From: Limnomonas spitsbergensis
Lineage: Eukaryota > Chlorophyta > Chlorophyceae > Chlamydomonadales
DNA: 64,000 nt
Assembly (NCBI GenBank): GCA_037349105.1
Contig: JAYJMM010000094.1
Span: forward strand, 1,984,001-2,048,000
Direction: 5' to 3'
In this document: positions 12,601 to 44,475 of the stretch, one piece after another
How the letters are laid out: every line of letters begins with the position of its first letter
How positions within the stretch are numbered: the first letter of the stretch is position 1
The notes under the pieces: model-generated
Told to the model about the DNA's origin: nothing
Database searches by the model: none
The model's input: only the letters and a program-made list of their open reading frames with translations
Made by a program: the position numbers and the translations under genes

Positions 12601-13853
12601 GAAGTTATATTTGCCCGACCGATAAACCAGTGCTGCTGTTTGTAAATCCAACCACCGTTTATGAATATGATGTTTTATATTTTAACTACCAGTAGATGCT
12701 CGTCTCGCACCGTTTTTGTAAATCCAATTAATCATGGATATATATAGGTACCGGTATACATACATATCAATATATATATATATATGGTACTGTATATATA
12801 TATATATATATATATATACATACCGGTATTTATAAACCGCATACGGTATATATATATATCGTTTTTATAGATATATTTTTTCTTAACTAGATGCTCGTCC
12901 GGTATTTGTAAATCCAAATAATTAATGAGAAAGTAATGCCGCCCCCCCCCGGTGGCCAGGAGTGCCTCGCCACCACCTCTTCCGTTGGACCATCGGCAGG
13001 AGGTGCAATCAGAGCGGCTACCTGCTCTACCACCATCATCGGCAGCAGCAGCAGCAGCATTTGCAGCAGGACCTCAGCAAGCAAGACCAAACCCTGCGGC
13101 CAGTCCGTCTCATACAGCCCGCTGTGTCCCTCTCCCACTAGCCATGGCACCTGGTTGGAGAATCACTGCTGTGGAGGGTGACGCGCCTCGCAGCCGAGCG
13201 AGGTCCTTGACCCCCAACCCCGGCCAGCCGGCACGGCGGACAGCGGCGGCGGACAAGGCGGCGGCACGCATGGGCGTCAGCGGCGACCGGGTTGCGACGG
13301 GGCTGATGATTCGACAGCCCAGGTGAGACGGTTCTGTGCCTTCCTTCAAAATAACGTAAATGTGTACTCTGCAGGGGAGCGACGGTTGAGGAGACTGTGT
13401 AGCAGGGAAGCAGGGCGCCTGCGTTTCAACTGGGCTGGTGATTAGGCAGCCGAGGAGAAGGTTAATGGCCTTAAACAGGGAAGGGGAATTACGACTGGTA
13501 GGAATCTGTGCAGCGTGGGCTGAGGCTGCAGACACGTTTTTATCTTCCGCTCTAAGGTCCACAATTGCAATGGCATGGGGAAGAATGCGTGTACCCCATG
13601 CGGGCAGGTCGAATGGCCCATAGCTAGGGATCCATGAAACATCACGAAGGATTGGAAACCACATGCAGTTCTTAATTATTAATTCAGCAATAAGGAACGA
13701 GACTAGGGTCCTACGAAATGTATCAGATCAATCACATCCCACAGGGGCATGGTCACGCAGGAAACAGCCAAGGTGACAGGGGGGTTGGCCTTACCGAGAA
13801 GTGCAATGACGGACGCCCTGCTTGGGGTAATGAGGGTTGCGGAAAAGGTGTGA
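3150..13853 (+). CDS. Large low-complexity protein with an IQ motif, function unknown
   Basis: Seven exons fit in one consistent phase: 3150-6074, 6737-6891, 7779-8065, 9447-9553, 10808-12573, 12960-13322 and 13745-13853, giving 1,904 codons including stop by my count. The start is the first ATG of the long first exon; donors and acceptors are GT-AG throughout. Residues 1-740 are rich in Ala, Ser, Gln and Pro; residues about 741-925 are perfect ten-residue repeats SGLPVSAAAQ. Exon 2 codes for an IQ motif (KIQCAYRSYRS, near residue 1000), a calmodulin or myosin-light-chain binding type. Exon 4 gives a short normal-composition segment (SMLRELMGADFSLLKGLMW). Exon 5 opens with an Ala/Met-rich helix, then poly-Q near residue 1260, then an acidic run near residue 1380. 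The last exon ends VMRVAEKV-stop. Exon 2 could alternatively run to 6931. I do not recognise the family; a Ca2+/calmodulin-linked scaffold is only a guess. Confidence 0.75.
3766..3840 (+). repeat. AGC/AAC trinucleotide run (poly-Ser/Asn)
   Basis: A run of AGC, AAC and AGT codons in the first exon codes for a Ser/Asn tract. It is an ordinary coding microsatellite for this kind of genome. The flanking poly-Ala tracts (GCT runs near 3650-3690 and 3960-4010) are similar. Confidence 0.8.
5371..5920 (+). repeat. Perfect 30-bp coding minisatellite, 18 copies
   Basis: The unit starts GCCTGCCGGTCTCAGCAGCA and is 30 bp long. Seventeen consecutive units from 5401 to 5910 are identical; the unit before differs only at its first base and a partial unit follows. 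It codes for SGLPVSAAAQ in the gene frame. All six frames stay open across the array, which explains the long shadow frames there. Perfect identity points to recent expansion or active homogenisation; copy number could also be an assembly choice. Confidence 0.97.
6485..6600 (-). mobile_element. SINE-like dispersed repeat, reverse copy (intron 1)
   Basis: Read on the minus strand this contains the family hallmarks: CCACCGGT, then GGTTTGGTCCCCAT, then GGTCTGGCGCGCACTAAG. Other copies are at 10510-10655, 26350-26570, 36595-36795, 40365-40530 and 53210-53335. Confidence 0.6.
7148..7230 (+). repeat. Short tandem repeat, about 28-30 bp, three copies
   Basis: The unit GGTTGGGTGGGGTTGCAATC followed by CAGTTAATCT occurs about three times in intron 2 of the IQ-motif gene. 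It has no visible relation to the exon edges. Confidence 0.7.
7495..7860 (+). repeat. Exon 3 acceptor-edge array, three copies
   Basis: Three copies, about 140 bp apart, of the intron end plus the first 60-70 bases of exon 3. Each reads like YRSQVHMVARAMNAGSVPAM: at 7500-7570 with changes, at 7640-7710 with more changes, and at 7779 the real exon. The copies keep an AG before the GTATCGG or GGATCGG word in whole or part. Confidence 0.85.
8105..8160 (+). repeat. CA-rich microsatellite
   Basis: A run of CACA/ACAC dinucleotides in intron 3 of the IQ-motif gene. A second C- and CA-rich run lies at 8425-8465. Confidence 0.8.
8850..9480 (+). repeat. Exon 4 acceptor-edge array, about five copies
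   Basis: The acceptor of exon 4 (CTGGTTGCAG followed by ATGCAAGCGAGAGCATGTTG) recurs in decayed form near 8868, 9040, 9165 and 9310 before the real site at 9447. Copies are followed by a conserved ACAAGTCCCAACTAGGACCT that is absent after the true exon start, so the repeat includes both exon-like and intron sequence. Spacing is about 130-170 bp. Confidence 0.85.
9578..9668 (+). repeat. CTG and TTA trinucleotide microsatellites
   Basis: CTG repeats at 9579-9600 are followed by a TTG/TTA run up to about 9660, just after the donor of exon 4. Open frames over this run are artefacts of the trinucleotide repeat. Confidence 0.85.
9803..9991 (+). mobile_element. MITE, diverged copy D
   Basis: The left end CTGTAGATTTGAATTTTCAT and the right end near GGGAAGGCGACGCACATCTT match the terminal inverted repeats of the better copies at 14116, 16624 and 33595. 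The centre retains GTCGAC and AAAACTGGCATCGAT words seen in the others. It lies in intron 4 of the IQ-motif gene. Confidence 0.6.
10510..10655 (+). mobile_element. SINE-like dispersed repeat, forward copy (intron 4)
   Basis: Contains GCAAGCCCTGCCACT, then CCACCGGCCATAGG, then ATTGGCCCAGTGGTGGCCGC and GGTGGTCTGGTGCTCACTAA. It matches the other family members in the same order. It ends about 150 bp before the acceptor of exon 5. Confidence 0.7.
12735..12870 (+). repeat. TA-rich microsatellite in intron 5
   Basis: Alternating TATATA runs broken by TACCGGTA words. Flanking it, AGATGCTCGTC...TTTGTAAATCCAA occurs at 12693 and again at 12889, so the intron also carries a direct duplication. Confidence 0.85.
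13430..13470 (+). repeat. Exon 6 donor-edge copy
   Basis: GGGCTGGTGATTAGGCAGCC followed by GAGGAGA repeats the end of exon 6 (GGGCTGATGATTCGACAGCC, then CAGGTGAGA) about 125 bp downstream. The GT of the donor is lost in the copy. Confidence 0.75.
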
Positions 13854-15784
13854 CGCGGGCTGAGCACGCGCCCGTGCTGTTACTACCATAAGCGGGCTTC
13901 ACTAGTTGGCTCCTGGGCTAAACAGCCAGCACTCTTGGTTGCTTCAATTCACCTAGGATTGCTCTAGGATTGTGTCGGACATATTGCAAGTCTTGAAGAG
14001 TCAAAGAGTTTGAGCGCAATTGAGACTTCCAGTACAATGGTGAAAAATACCCCCTCCTGTCATATTTTAAAAAACTGGTCTGCCCGTACCAGAATGCAAT
14101 AATTTGGCAAAGCTGCTGTAGATTTCCTTTGCCTTCCCTCATTATTATCATTGTTTGGAGTAGATGGATGTATGAAGATACTAAGAATCGATGGTCGACG
14201 CCAGTTTCCGGACAGAAATTGAGAGTTTTCGTCGAAAGTTTGCCCTGTGGGCAGCATAAAATAGAACCACTTGTTCATACCCAAGGGAAGGCAAATGGAA
14301 TCTACGGGCATGCCCAGCTTCCCCCCTTCATCATGACTTCTTGGGGCTCCTTGGCCATCAGACTCCCATCCACCGGCTCATTCCTTTTCTTGATCATGCT
14401 CCTTGCTCCCCCTCTACCTGATTAGTTTCTGATTGCACCTTAGGAGGCTGTGCCATTTGCTAGGCGTGTCTCTGTGCCTGGCTTAGTGGCTCACCACTCA
14501 CCACCACACTCCATCACCGTCCAGACCGATGCATGGGCACTTGATGATTTTCATCAATCATCATGCTTCAACCACCAATGCTACCTGGTTTGTTCCTTCT
14601 TGCGCCGGTGCAGGGCTGCACCGTACGTCCGATGTGTCTCTGTGCCAGCTGACTACATGACGGCTGAAGCGCCGACCGAATGCTGACCTGCTGCCTAGGA
14701 GCACCACCATTCATATGTGCAGCGTACCTGGCCCTAAATGGGAGCCGCTGGCCAAATGGTCAGCCAAGCATCCGACCTCCTTGTCTCTAATGGCACAATC
14801 GACAGCCAATCCAGCGTGTGGCCCATGTGGCAATGGCAAAGTCTCCCAACGTGGCATTTGGACACACTTTGGGCCCAGATTCCAGATGAGTCCTTGACTT
14901 GCGACATTACGCCCCTGGGATAAGCGCCTAGTACTCGGCTGCTGCTGTTGCTGTATGCATCATGTGATGATGCATGAACTGCAGACAAATCGTAACTTGG
15001 TAAGGGTTCCGCACACTATGATGGGTGTGCATGAGGACTGTTTTAGAAGTGCACTTCAGCTATGTTGTATCTTAGCTTGTCGGCTGAGGGCAGGGATGGT
15101 TCCACACTTCGAGCTGAAGGTGCAGTGTAGTCATTTTCGTCGTCATTGCGTTTTAGCTACATTTGGTCACATTCAGTGGTGTATTCATAAGCGAGCATAA
15201 GTGCATTAGGGGGGCGATGGACAGCTGTGTCTCAGCGCTGGAGGTTTTCCAGATGGCGAATGTTTTGGAAACTGGTGATTTCTTATGGTTTGATCGTTTT
15301 TATCGTTTCACCTGTTCGTGTACTCTCTCTCTTTCTTTCTTAAGTGCATTTCGAACTCTGGCCGTGCGTCTCTGCGCAATTTCCTTTTTTAGTACATGAC
15401 ACATGGTATGGGTTTGGGGTTGAGGGTTTAGGAACGGACTCACATGGATGTTTGGACATTGGATGCATTCACAGTTGATGAAAAAACAGCACTGGATATA
15501 TGCAGATACAGTTTGTGACGACATCAAAGAGGAAAACGAGATAAACAGCGTTAACAGGCGACGATACTATTTAATGAAGCTGAGCGACCCTTGAATGAGT
15601 GCCGATAATTAATAGACCGTTTACTAGTCCGCGCGGGCCAGATAAGACGTTGCAAAGACAAAAACTCATGACAAGATCTTACGGTGGAAGAGCTCATTAA
15701 ATGAACGAAAGCTCTAGCCTAAGCTTTGGGCCCCCAACCACACTACATCTAACTTCACACTAAGCCTATGACCAGCAGCCACCT
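13854..15784. other. Intergenic region between convergent genes
   Basis: The IQ-motif gene ends at 13853 and RecQ ends at 15785 on the other strand. The interval holds one MITE (14116-14307) and a loose direct repeat around the word GTGTCTCTGTGCC (14466 and 14633). I find no exon with splice support and no clear TGTAA poly-A signal for either gene. Confidence 0.6.
14116..14307 (+). mobile_element. MITE, copy C
   Basis: Begins CTGTAGATTTCCTTTGCCTT and ends with the near complement (AAGGCAAATGGAATCTACGG). The interior has GGTCGACGCCAGTTTCCGGA and a stretch like GAGAGTTTTCGTCGAAAGTT, shared with copy B at 33595 in the same orientation and copy A at 16624 in reverse. Length is about 192 bp, too short for a transposase. 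Confidence 0.85.
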
Positions 15785-38444
<22,660 letters not shown>

Positions 38445-39014
38445 CTGATTAATCAAAATTCAAAACATATGCAATTTCAAATCAGCATGCCTGCCAACGT
38501 GTTTGCATGTTCAGACTGCTGCGTGATTCATACACAGCACAACGCAAGTAGCAAGCATGATATCCATATGCACATATTGAAAAGTATTTTTTCATTCTAC
38601 ATGCCCCTTGTTGCATGTGCACATTCGTGCTTCATGACATCCATGCTGCATGCGCATGCACGCAATCACAAGGCAAGCTCTAAATAAATAATATAATATG
38701 CTATACAGCAGCCTACATGCAAGCAACTGAATGTCCGTGCTGCATGCCGTTTGTTGCATGTACAACGGAAACCCTGTGTGCCCCGTAAGCATGTTGCCGT
38801 TACTTCAAATACCGGTACCAGTCACAGTTACACCAGCATTGAAGGCATACGAGCTCAAAAATAAAGGATTTTTTACCCACACTATAGTACATTGGACATA
38901 CCAGTACCTAACGCGCATATGCTGATATGACACATGCTCAGAGTGAAAACCCCGAAATACGGCATCTGCACTGGTACTACAGGGAAAAGGACGAGCTAAT
39001 GCGCGCCTACGATG

Positions 39015-39059
39015 GATTGATGACCACGGAACTCACTTTGATGTGGAGCCTAGCAGCAG
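39015..39059 (-). CDS. Candidate 45-nt upstream exon of the RecQ gene
   Basis: On the minus strand a good acceptor (GTAGGTTGCAG) is followed by 45 bases (coding AVPVRAPPAARLHIK in one frame) and then a good donor (AAA then GTGAGT). The length keeps phase. The adjacent array at 39060-39840 consists of copies of precisely this acceptor edge, as at other exons of this gene, which supports a real exon. No open frame to an ATG has been traced. Confidence 0.4.
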
Positions 39060-39760
39060 GGGGTGCCCTGACGGGCACAGCCTGCAACCTACACAGGAGC
39101 AGCAGCAGCAGTAGCAGCAACAGCAGCAGTTGGATAATAAAATGGCAGCTTACAGCCTGCAACCTACACAGGAGCAGCAGCAGCAGTAGCAGCAACAGCA
39201 ATAGTTCAATACTAAAATGGCAGCTTACAGCCTGCAACCTACACAGGACCAACAGCAGCAACAGCAGTAGTTGGATAATAAAATGGCAGCTTACAGCCTG
39301 CAACCTACACAGGAGCAGCAGCAGCAGTAGCAGCAACAGCAATAGTTCAATACTAAAATGGCAGCTTACAGCCTGCAACCTACACAGGACCAACAGCAGC
39401 AGTAGCAGCAACAGCAATAGTTCAATACTAAAATGGCAGCTTACAGCCTGCAACCTACACAGGACCAACAGCAGCAACAGCAGCAGTTGGATAATAAAAT
39501 GGCAGCTTAAAGCCTGCAACCTACACAGGAGCAGCAGCAGCAGTAGCAGCTACAGCAATAGTTCAATACTAAAATGGCAGCTTACAGCCTGCAACCTACA
39601 CAGGAGCAGCAGCAGCAGTAGGAGCAGTTGGATAATAAAATGGCAGCTTACAGCCTGCAACCTACACAGGAGCAGCAGCAGCAGTAGCAGCAACAGCAAT
39701 AGTTCAATACTAAAATGGCGGCTTGCAGCCTGCAACCTACACAGGAGCAGCACCAGCAGT

Positions 39761-39810
<50 letters not shown>

Positions 39811-39845
39811 TTGAATACTAAAATGGCGGCTTGCATTTTTTGCAG
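39060..39845 (-). repeat. 75-bp array carrying an acceptor site, about 11 copies
   Basis: Each unit has, on the plus strand, ACAGCCTGCAACCTACACAG followed by GAGCAGCAGCAGCAGTAGCA and an AATACTAAAATGGCAGCTT or GGATAATAAAATGGCAGCTT tail. The minus strand of each unit is a CTG-rich pyrimidine tract plus TGTGTAGGTTGCAG, the acceptor of the candidate exon at 39059. Near 39760-39810 it passes into a pure CAG run. The Ser-rich plus-strand frame here is an artefact of the repeat. Confidence 0.9.
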
Positions 39846-39984
39846 CAGCCTGATCAAGATGGCCTGGCTTTTACTATGATGAACACCAGGAGACATCCAG
39901 GTGGGACAGCCAGCTCTCATCACAGGAGCAGTATGTTTCGACTCTTGAGCTCAGTTCTGGCGAGCAGGAAACCAACACTGGAAC

Positions 39985-40215
39985 TGCAGTGAAGTCTTTA
40001 CAGTCGAACAGAGAATCACAATTGATGCATGGGACATAAGCTCGTGAACCGGTACAGGCACTTGAGGCTCTAGGACAGTAAGCGAAAACCAGTGACCCCC
40101 CTGGGCAAGCAACTAGCACACAACCACAACAGTGGTGTGGGAATGGACCCCATAGTGTAGAAGATAGGCCCCCACCATAAAACATAACGTGGGTGCAAAA
40201 GAGTTCCGTTGCAAT
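39985..40215 (-). mobile_element. Orphan LINE 3' end, minus orientation
   Basis: Matches 43005-43240 base for base over long stretches (e.g. ACAGGCACTTGA, GCGAAAACCAGTGACCCCCC, GGGCAAGCAA, ACGTGGGTGCAAAAGAGTTC). There is no reverse-transcriptase sequence next to it. Confidence 0.75.
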
Positions 40216-40364
40216 ACGCCCAGGAAGGGAAGCCAGCTCTCCTCACAGTTTGGGGTCTTTATCCCTGAGTGTGACGACTCCTGGCTTCAGAGCAGTATAG
40301 CATAAAAAAACGTGGAGCTTGCCGATGTCCGGACTACTGGCAGAGAAAATTATGCTGATTTGCT

Positions 40365-40530
40365 CAATAGCGTTTATTCAAGGCGCACCAGACCACCTTT
40401 GAAAGACTGACGGGCAGCCAACGCTGGGCCCAGGGACGCAAAGCCTTGATGGGCCTTGGGCCGATACCCCAATCAGCAGGGCACACTGCACCAGGTTTGG
40501 TACACCCCGAGTACCTGGGGGAGATGAGGC
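40365..40530 (-). mobile_element. SINE-like dispersed repeat, reverse copy
   Basis: Plus strand AGCGTTTATTCAAGGCGCAC then CAGACCACCTTTGAAAG is the complement of the family tail (GGTCTGGTGCGC...AATAAACGC). Further in are GGCCCAGGGACG and AATCAGCAGGGC words of the family body. Confidence 0.6.
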
Positions 40531-40548
40531 TATGAGCCTATGACTCAC

Positions 40549-41656
40549 CTGATGGGGATCTGGGGCTTCTGCTCAGTCTTCGCCGGGGCTGCGGCAGGAA
40601 AGCAGAGCATGGTGCGGTTTCGATCACAGGACTGCTCAATGCACACAACCATGGCGCACCCATTGTGGTTGGATGGATGGCCTTTGCAGCTATCTAGGTA
40701 TATCCACAACACTCAACCATGCTTTTATATCCCTTCCCATTTGTGTGTCCGCAGGTGCAGGCCTATTTTATTTCTGTACTGTATACTAATATATAATCCC
40801 TCAGCGAGGATGCTTTCACAACAGCCTCACTCCATTTTTATGTATGAAGCTTTGATTCCACTGTCACAGGCGACAGGCTAACGATAAACAAGGAGGCAAA
40901 TATAGCATGGCACAATGCGGCTACCTAGCATAGGGGCCGCCTCCTCCTGGCCATCTGCTTTCTGACCAGAGCGCCCTCGCAGCATCGCAAGCTGGTGCTA
41001 ATCCTGAGTATGCATCAAAGGGCTAAGCCCATGCGAGCCATGTGCGCTGTTGCCCACATGGCTGTGCTGCCCATTTGGCAGCACACGCTTAGATCGGGTG
41101 TGCATGCATGTGCAGCACTGCCATGCGCTCCATGCTTGCAGGATCTCACCATGCTCCAAGGGGCTGGTCAGTCGCTTGAAAGCCTGCAGGTAAAATTGAG
41201 AATGAAAACTGGGTTCTGTACTGTCTGTCTGAAAGTTTGGAGAGATCCAATCACTGTGGCAAACGCGAGGCCCCAATTATCAGGGCGTACTAACTTGCAC
41301 AGCCTGCTAAGTATGCCTTATATGTGGTCAACCAAGTTAAGGTATGCTAATGGGAAATAGGAAGGAATCACGGTTCATGCAGAACGGCTTGAGGGCCAAC
41401 CGACAAGGCAACTGACAACACTAAGGACTTGCCGCAAGCACGACGCTGGCGACAGGAGGCTCCACAGCTTTGAATACAGGTCTGCAAAGGAAGTAACAAG
41501 CGGTGAGGCGTATTTGTCATGGGAAGATGGCGAGTGCAGGTCGAGGCGCCCGTTCACAGGGGACGGAGAGGAAGTGAGGAAGGCCGTCGCTTACTTGGTG
41601 GCGTCGAAGGTGCAGTTCTGCGGCTGAGAGTACATAAAGCCCCATTCAAAAGGCAT
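40549..41656 (-). CDS. Candidate upstream exons (RecQ 5' end or a separate small gene)
   Basis: Four minus-strand segments look like exons. At 41656-41595 an ATG opens MPFEWGFMYSQPQNCTFDAT and ends at a CAA|GTAAGC donor. From 41481 a strong acceptor (TACTTCCTTTGCAG) continues in phase as KPVFKAVEPPVASVVLAASP then a stop near 41427. Segment 41183-41150 has acceptor TTTTACCTGCAG and donor CATG|GTGAGA. Segment 40588-40549 has acceptor TTTCCTGCCGCAG and donor ATCAG|GTGAGT. They do not join to the 39059 or 38444 exons in one frame as I read them, so either an exon is missing or the first two form a separate short gene. I do not recognise the protein. Confidence 0.35.
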
Positions 41657-42448
41657 GGTGCTGGAATGCTGGGCAATGGTCACAACCTCCCGGTCACGAC
41701 AAGCCCCCGCATGATTTCAAAATTAGAAACCCGTATTGTCATAAATACGAACATCCAAATCTGACGCTGACGCAGGGGGATACGATGTATAGATCAGGAT
41801 GACTGAATACGTTAATCACCTGAAATCATGTCAGGAGCTGCACTGTGAGTCGGATTTCGTATTATTTTTGAAGCAGAGATCTGTGGCAGGTTGTGGATCT
41901 CGAGTGAGAATGAGGTATGGAGCGTTTCAGTGTGGACAGGGGTGTGGATTACCATCCGGTTTACTATCCCCTGCCCATGATTTCCTGTGTGCCTTTCCTG
42001 TTCCTGTTCGCCTTTTCTCAGCGGACGACGAGAGCCAAATGATAGGGTAGGGCGGCAGGCCTCCCATTCCCATTTGTTAAGTCTAGCAAAATAATTTCCT
42101 GCCAACAAGGTGCACCTCTCGTATCCAGACCAATGATGGCCGGGGCACAAAATGATGCTTCATCCTCCGAAATTAAATTACTGCATCTCAGGGGCCAGGC
42201 TGGTGGAGCCGGAAATGGCGCCTCGCTTTGGCCTTCTTCTCTCCAGCTACTCATGATAAATTTATCTCACCTTGCATGGGAGGGTTTGGCCATCTGCTTG
42301 TGTGATCGGTGGATATGTGATTAGACTAGATAGCTGGGATAAGGATTGACAATTTGTGTGTGACAAGGCAATTATAACTGGACTGTGCTTGCGTTTTTAA
42401 GTTTCGGATCATGCATCAGGCTGTGACCATCGGGGGTGACTGCAGGTC

Positions 42449-42595
42449 AATGACATTACACCTCTGGGCCCTGCTCAAAAAGGCTCGGCCGCATGGGCAC
42501 CCAACTGTCCCGTTCAACGGTTGGATGAAAAGAAACTTAGGGTAAGGGAGAAAGAAGGGGAGAAACACAAAGGAAAATGAAATACCCACCCCCAA
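42449..42595 (+). repeat. Dispersed repeat, copy 2
   Basis: Starts AATGACATTACACCTCTGGG and ends in a purine-rich tail with GAAACTTAGGGTAAGGGAG; partner of 967-1085. The region 41690-42440 between the candidate exons and this repeat shows no supported feature. Confidence 0.5.
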
Positions 42596-43004
42596 GAGGA
42601 AAAGGCAGACCGAAGTATCCGTGCCCCTTTCAAGCCAAGAAGGCAAAGAAAAGCAACAAAACTAGGCCTCAACAAAGCATACGACTTCCTCAACAAAAGT
42701 CAGAGCCTCCCATCCAAGCCTGCCCCGGTACAACTGTCTGTGGCGCCCTCCGTGGGGCCTGCCCAACCTCTCTCCCTAAGCCTCTCTTTCACGCTAGGGC
42801 ACTGGAAGCAGACATGCAGCGCATCCTCCACATGCTCGCCATCACTTTTTGCCCAACATCGTTGGCAGCACCGTCCATCACGCTGCTGACCGCCCTCGAG
42901 TGTCAGCCGTGTTGACGGTGCCGAGCCGCAGCCTTAAGTTCATGCGCACGCAAGCATACTCCCTTCGACTGGTGCGGCCCTTGGCCTGCGAACGCCGTGA
43001 AGTG

Positions 43005-44475
43005 AAGTTTTTACAGTCCAAAAGAGCATCACACTTGATACATGGGACATGTGCCTGTAAACCGGTACAGGCACTTGATACACTAGGACAGAAAGCGAAA
43101 ACCAGTGACCCCCCTGGGCAAGCAATTAGCACACAACCACGACAGTGGCGTGGGAATGAACCCCATATTGCAGAAGATAAGCCCCAGCCATAAAACATGA
43201 CGTGGGTGCAAAAGAGTTCGATTGAGCACCGCCTAGAGAGTAAGGGGGGAGACAGGAAATTTGGCAAAGTTTTGAGATGATTCTCTCTTTTCATCATACA
43301 CTGAAAGGTAAAACAACCAAATTTCTTCCAGAACACATATGCAGGATCCGCTGCATTTAGTTTGCCCCACACTCCATTTGCGTACCGTTTCATGGCCACA
43401 TCCTCGTCCTCTAGGAAATATGGAAAGTAAGGTTAAACTGAAAACGAAGGTCTGTATAGAACGGGCAGTAAATCATGTGAAGCTCATCCTCCCGACATTT
43501 AAGATTGCAACATCTACAAATCCTCTCCCTACGAGGCACACAGGGTTTCTCAAAGCGCCCCGTCTCAACATTCAGTCAATGCGACCCCATCCGATACCGG
43601 GCTACAGCAAAAATAATATTAGGCTTTCTCAAATTGTACCAGAAAGTCTCCTTCACATCACGCTTAATTTGGAACCACTTAGAGAACGTAAACAATTTGA
43701 ACCCCGAGCGTTCTGAGTCAGGAGTAGCACGTACTGACAGGGCCGTATGTGGCATGTCCCTGGAAATTTTGGAAAGCCACTGATCCCTAGCTGAATTCAC
43801 AATGACCCCAATATCCAAAGAGGTATTGGCTGAAGCAGTCAATAAATCAATACCCAGAGTCATCAATATCGTAGACAGAAAACCAGCCCAACAAAGTGAA
43901 GTGCCAGCCTTCGCCAAATCACAACTTTCATGCATAGCCATTTTCACAAGGTCACTGTCAGGCCTCAGATTAATTCTATGCCAAAAACTCAGGGTCTGCT
44001 GAAAAAGACTTGAGATAAGGGGTTCACGGTGCAGTTCACTCGTGAGAACATACTCGGCCACAGACTTGCGAAGACCCAGACACTGCCTAAGGAAACCCTT
44101 GTGAATTACCTCCAAATCTCTAGAGAAACCAGTATCTGTCAAGCCGACTCCTTTCGCAAGGAGACCTGGTCCCCACATTTCACACCCATAAAACAGAGTA
44201 GGCTTCACCAAAGAGTAAAAAATATGACATTTAGTGTGAACATTGTGTATGTCAAGCTCATGACATCTCCGGACCATGGCATACAAAGCTGCCCTCCCCT
44301 TGTTGACACAACGTCTACCTGCTCCCTTCATACCCTCTGCCTCATCAAAGAACATACCCAAGTAGATGAAAAAGGGCTTAATATCAAGAACGCTTCCGTC
44401 ATAAGACAGAGATGCCAAATGACGGTAACATTTCTGGTTAAAAACAACTGCTTCAGATTTTTATATTGACTGTCA
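43005..44475 (-). pseudogene. 5'-truncated LINE retrotransposon (reverse-transcriptase C-terminal part and 3' end)
   Basis: The minus-strand frame 44418-43576 codes for the thumb/connector part of a LINE reverse transcriptase (KSEAVVFN at the start, YLGMFF, LFYGCEMWGPG) and continues past an in-frame TGA at about 43588 into a zinc-knuckle-like CRCCNLKCREDELHMIYC segment, the usual end of plant and algal LINE ORF2. A frameshift or stop then separates YANGVWGKLNAADPAYVFWK. The catalytic YADD part is missing, as in 5'-truncated insertions. The 3' part, 43240-43005, is shared with two orphan copies. Confidence 0.85.

Noticed and set aside
39086..39814. Serine-rich plus-strand protein
   Set aside because: The Ser runs are the CAG-rich 75-bp array read in the wrong sense; the array carries minus-strand acceptor sites.
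41141..41195. Plus-strand exon (DLTMLQGAGQSLESLQ) between GCTTGCAG and GTAAAA
   Set aside because: The same segment has equally good splice sites on the minus strand, in line with its neighbours; a plus gene here has no other support.
42018..42254. Minus-strand 78-codon frame with ATG (MSSWREEGQSEAPF)
   Set aside because: No donor or neighbour links it to the RecQ exons, and no family is recognised.
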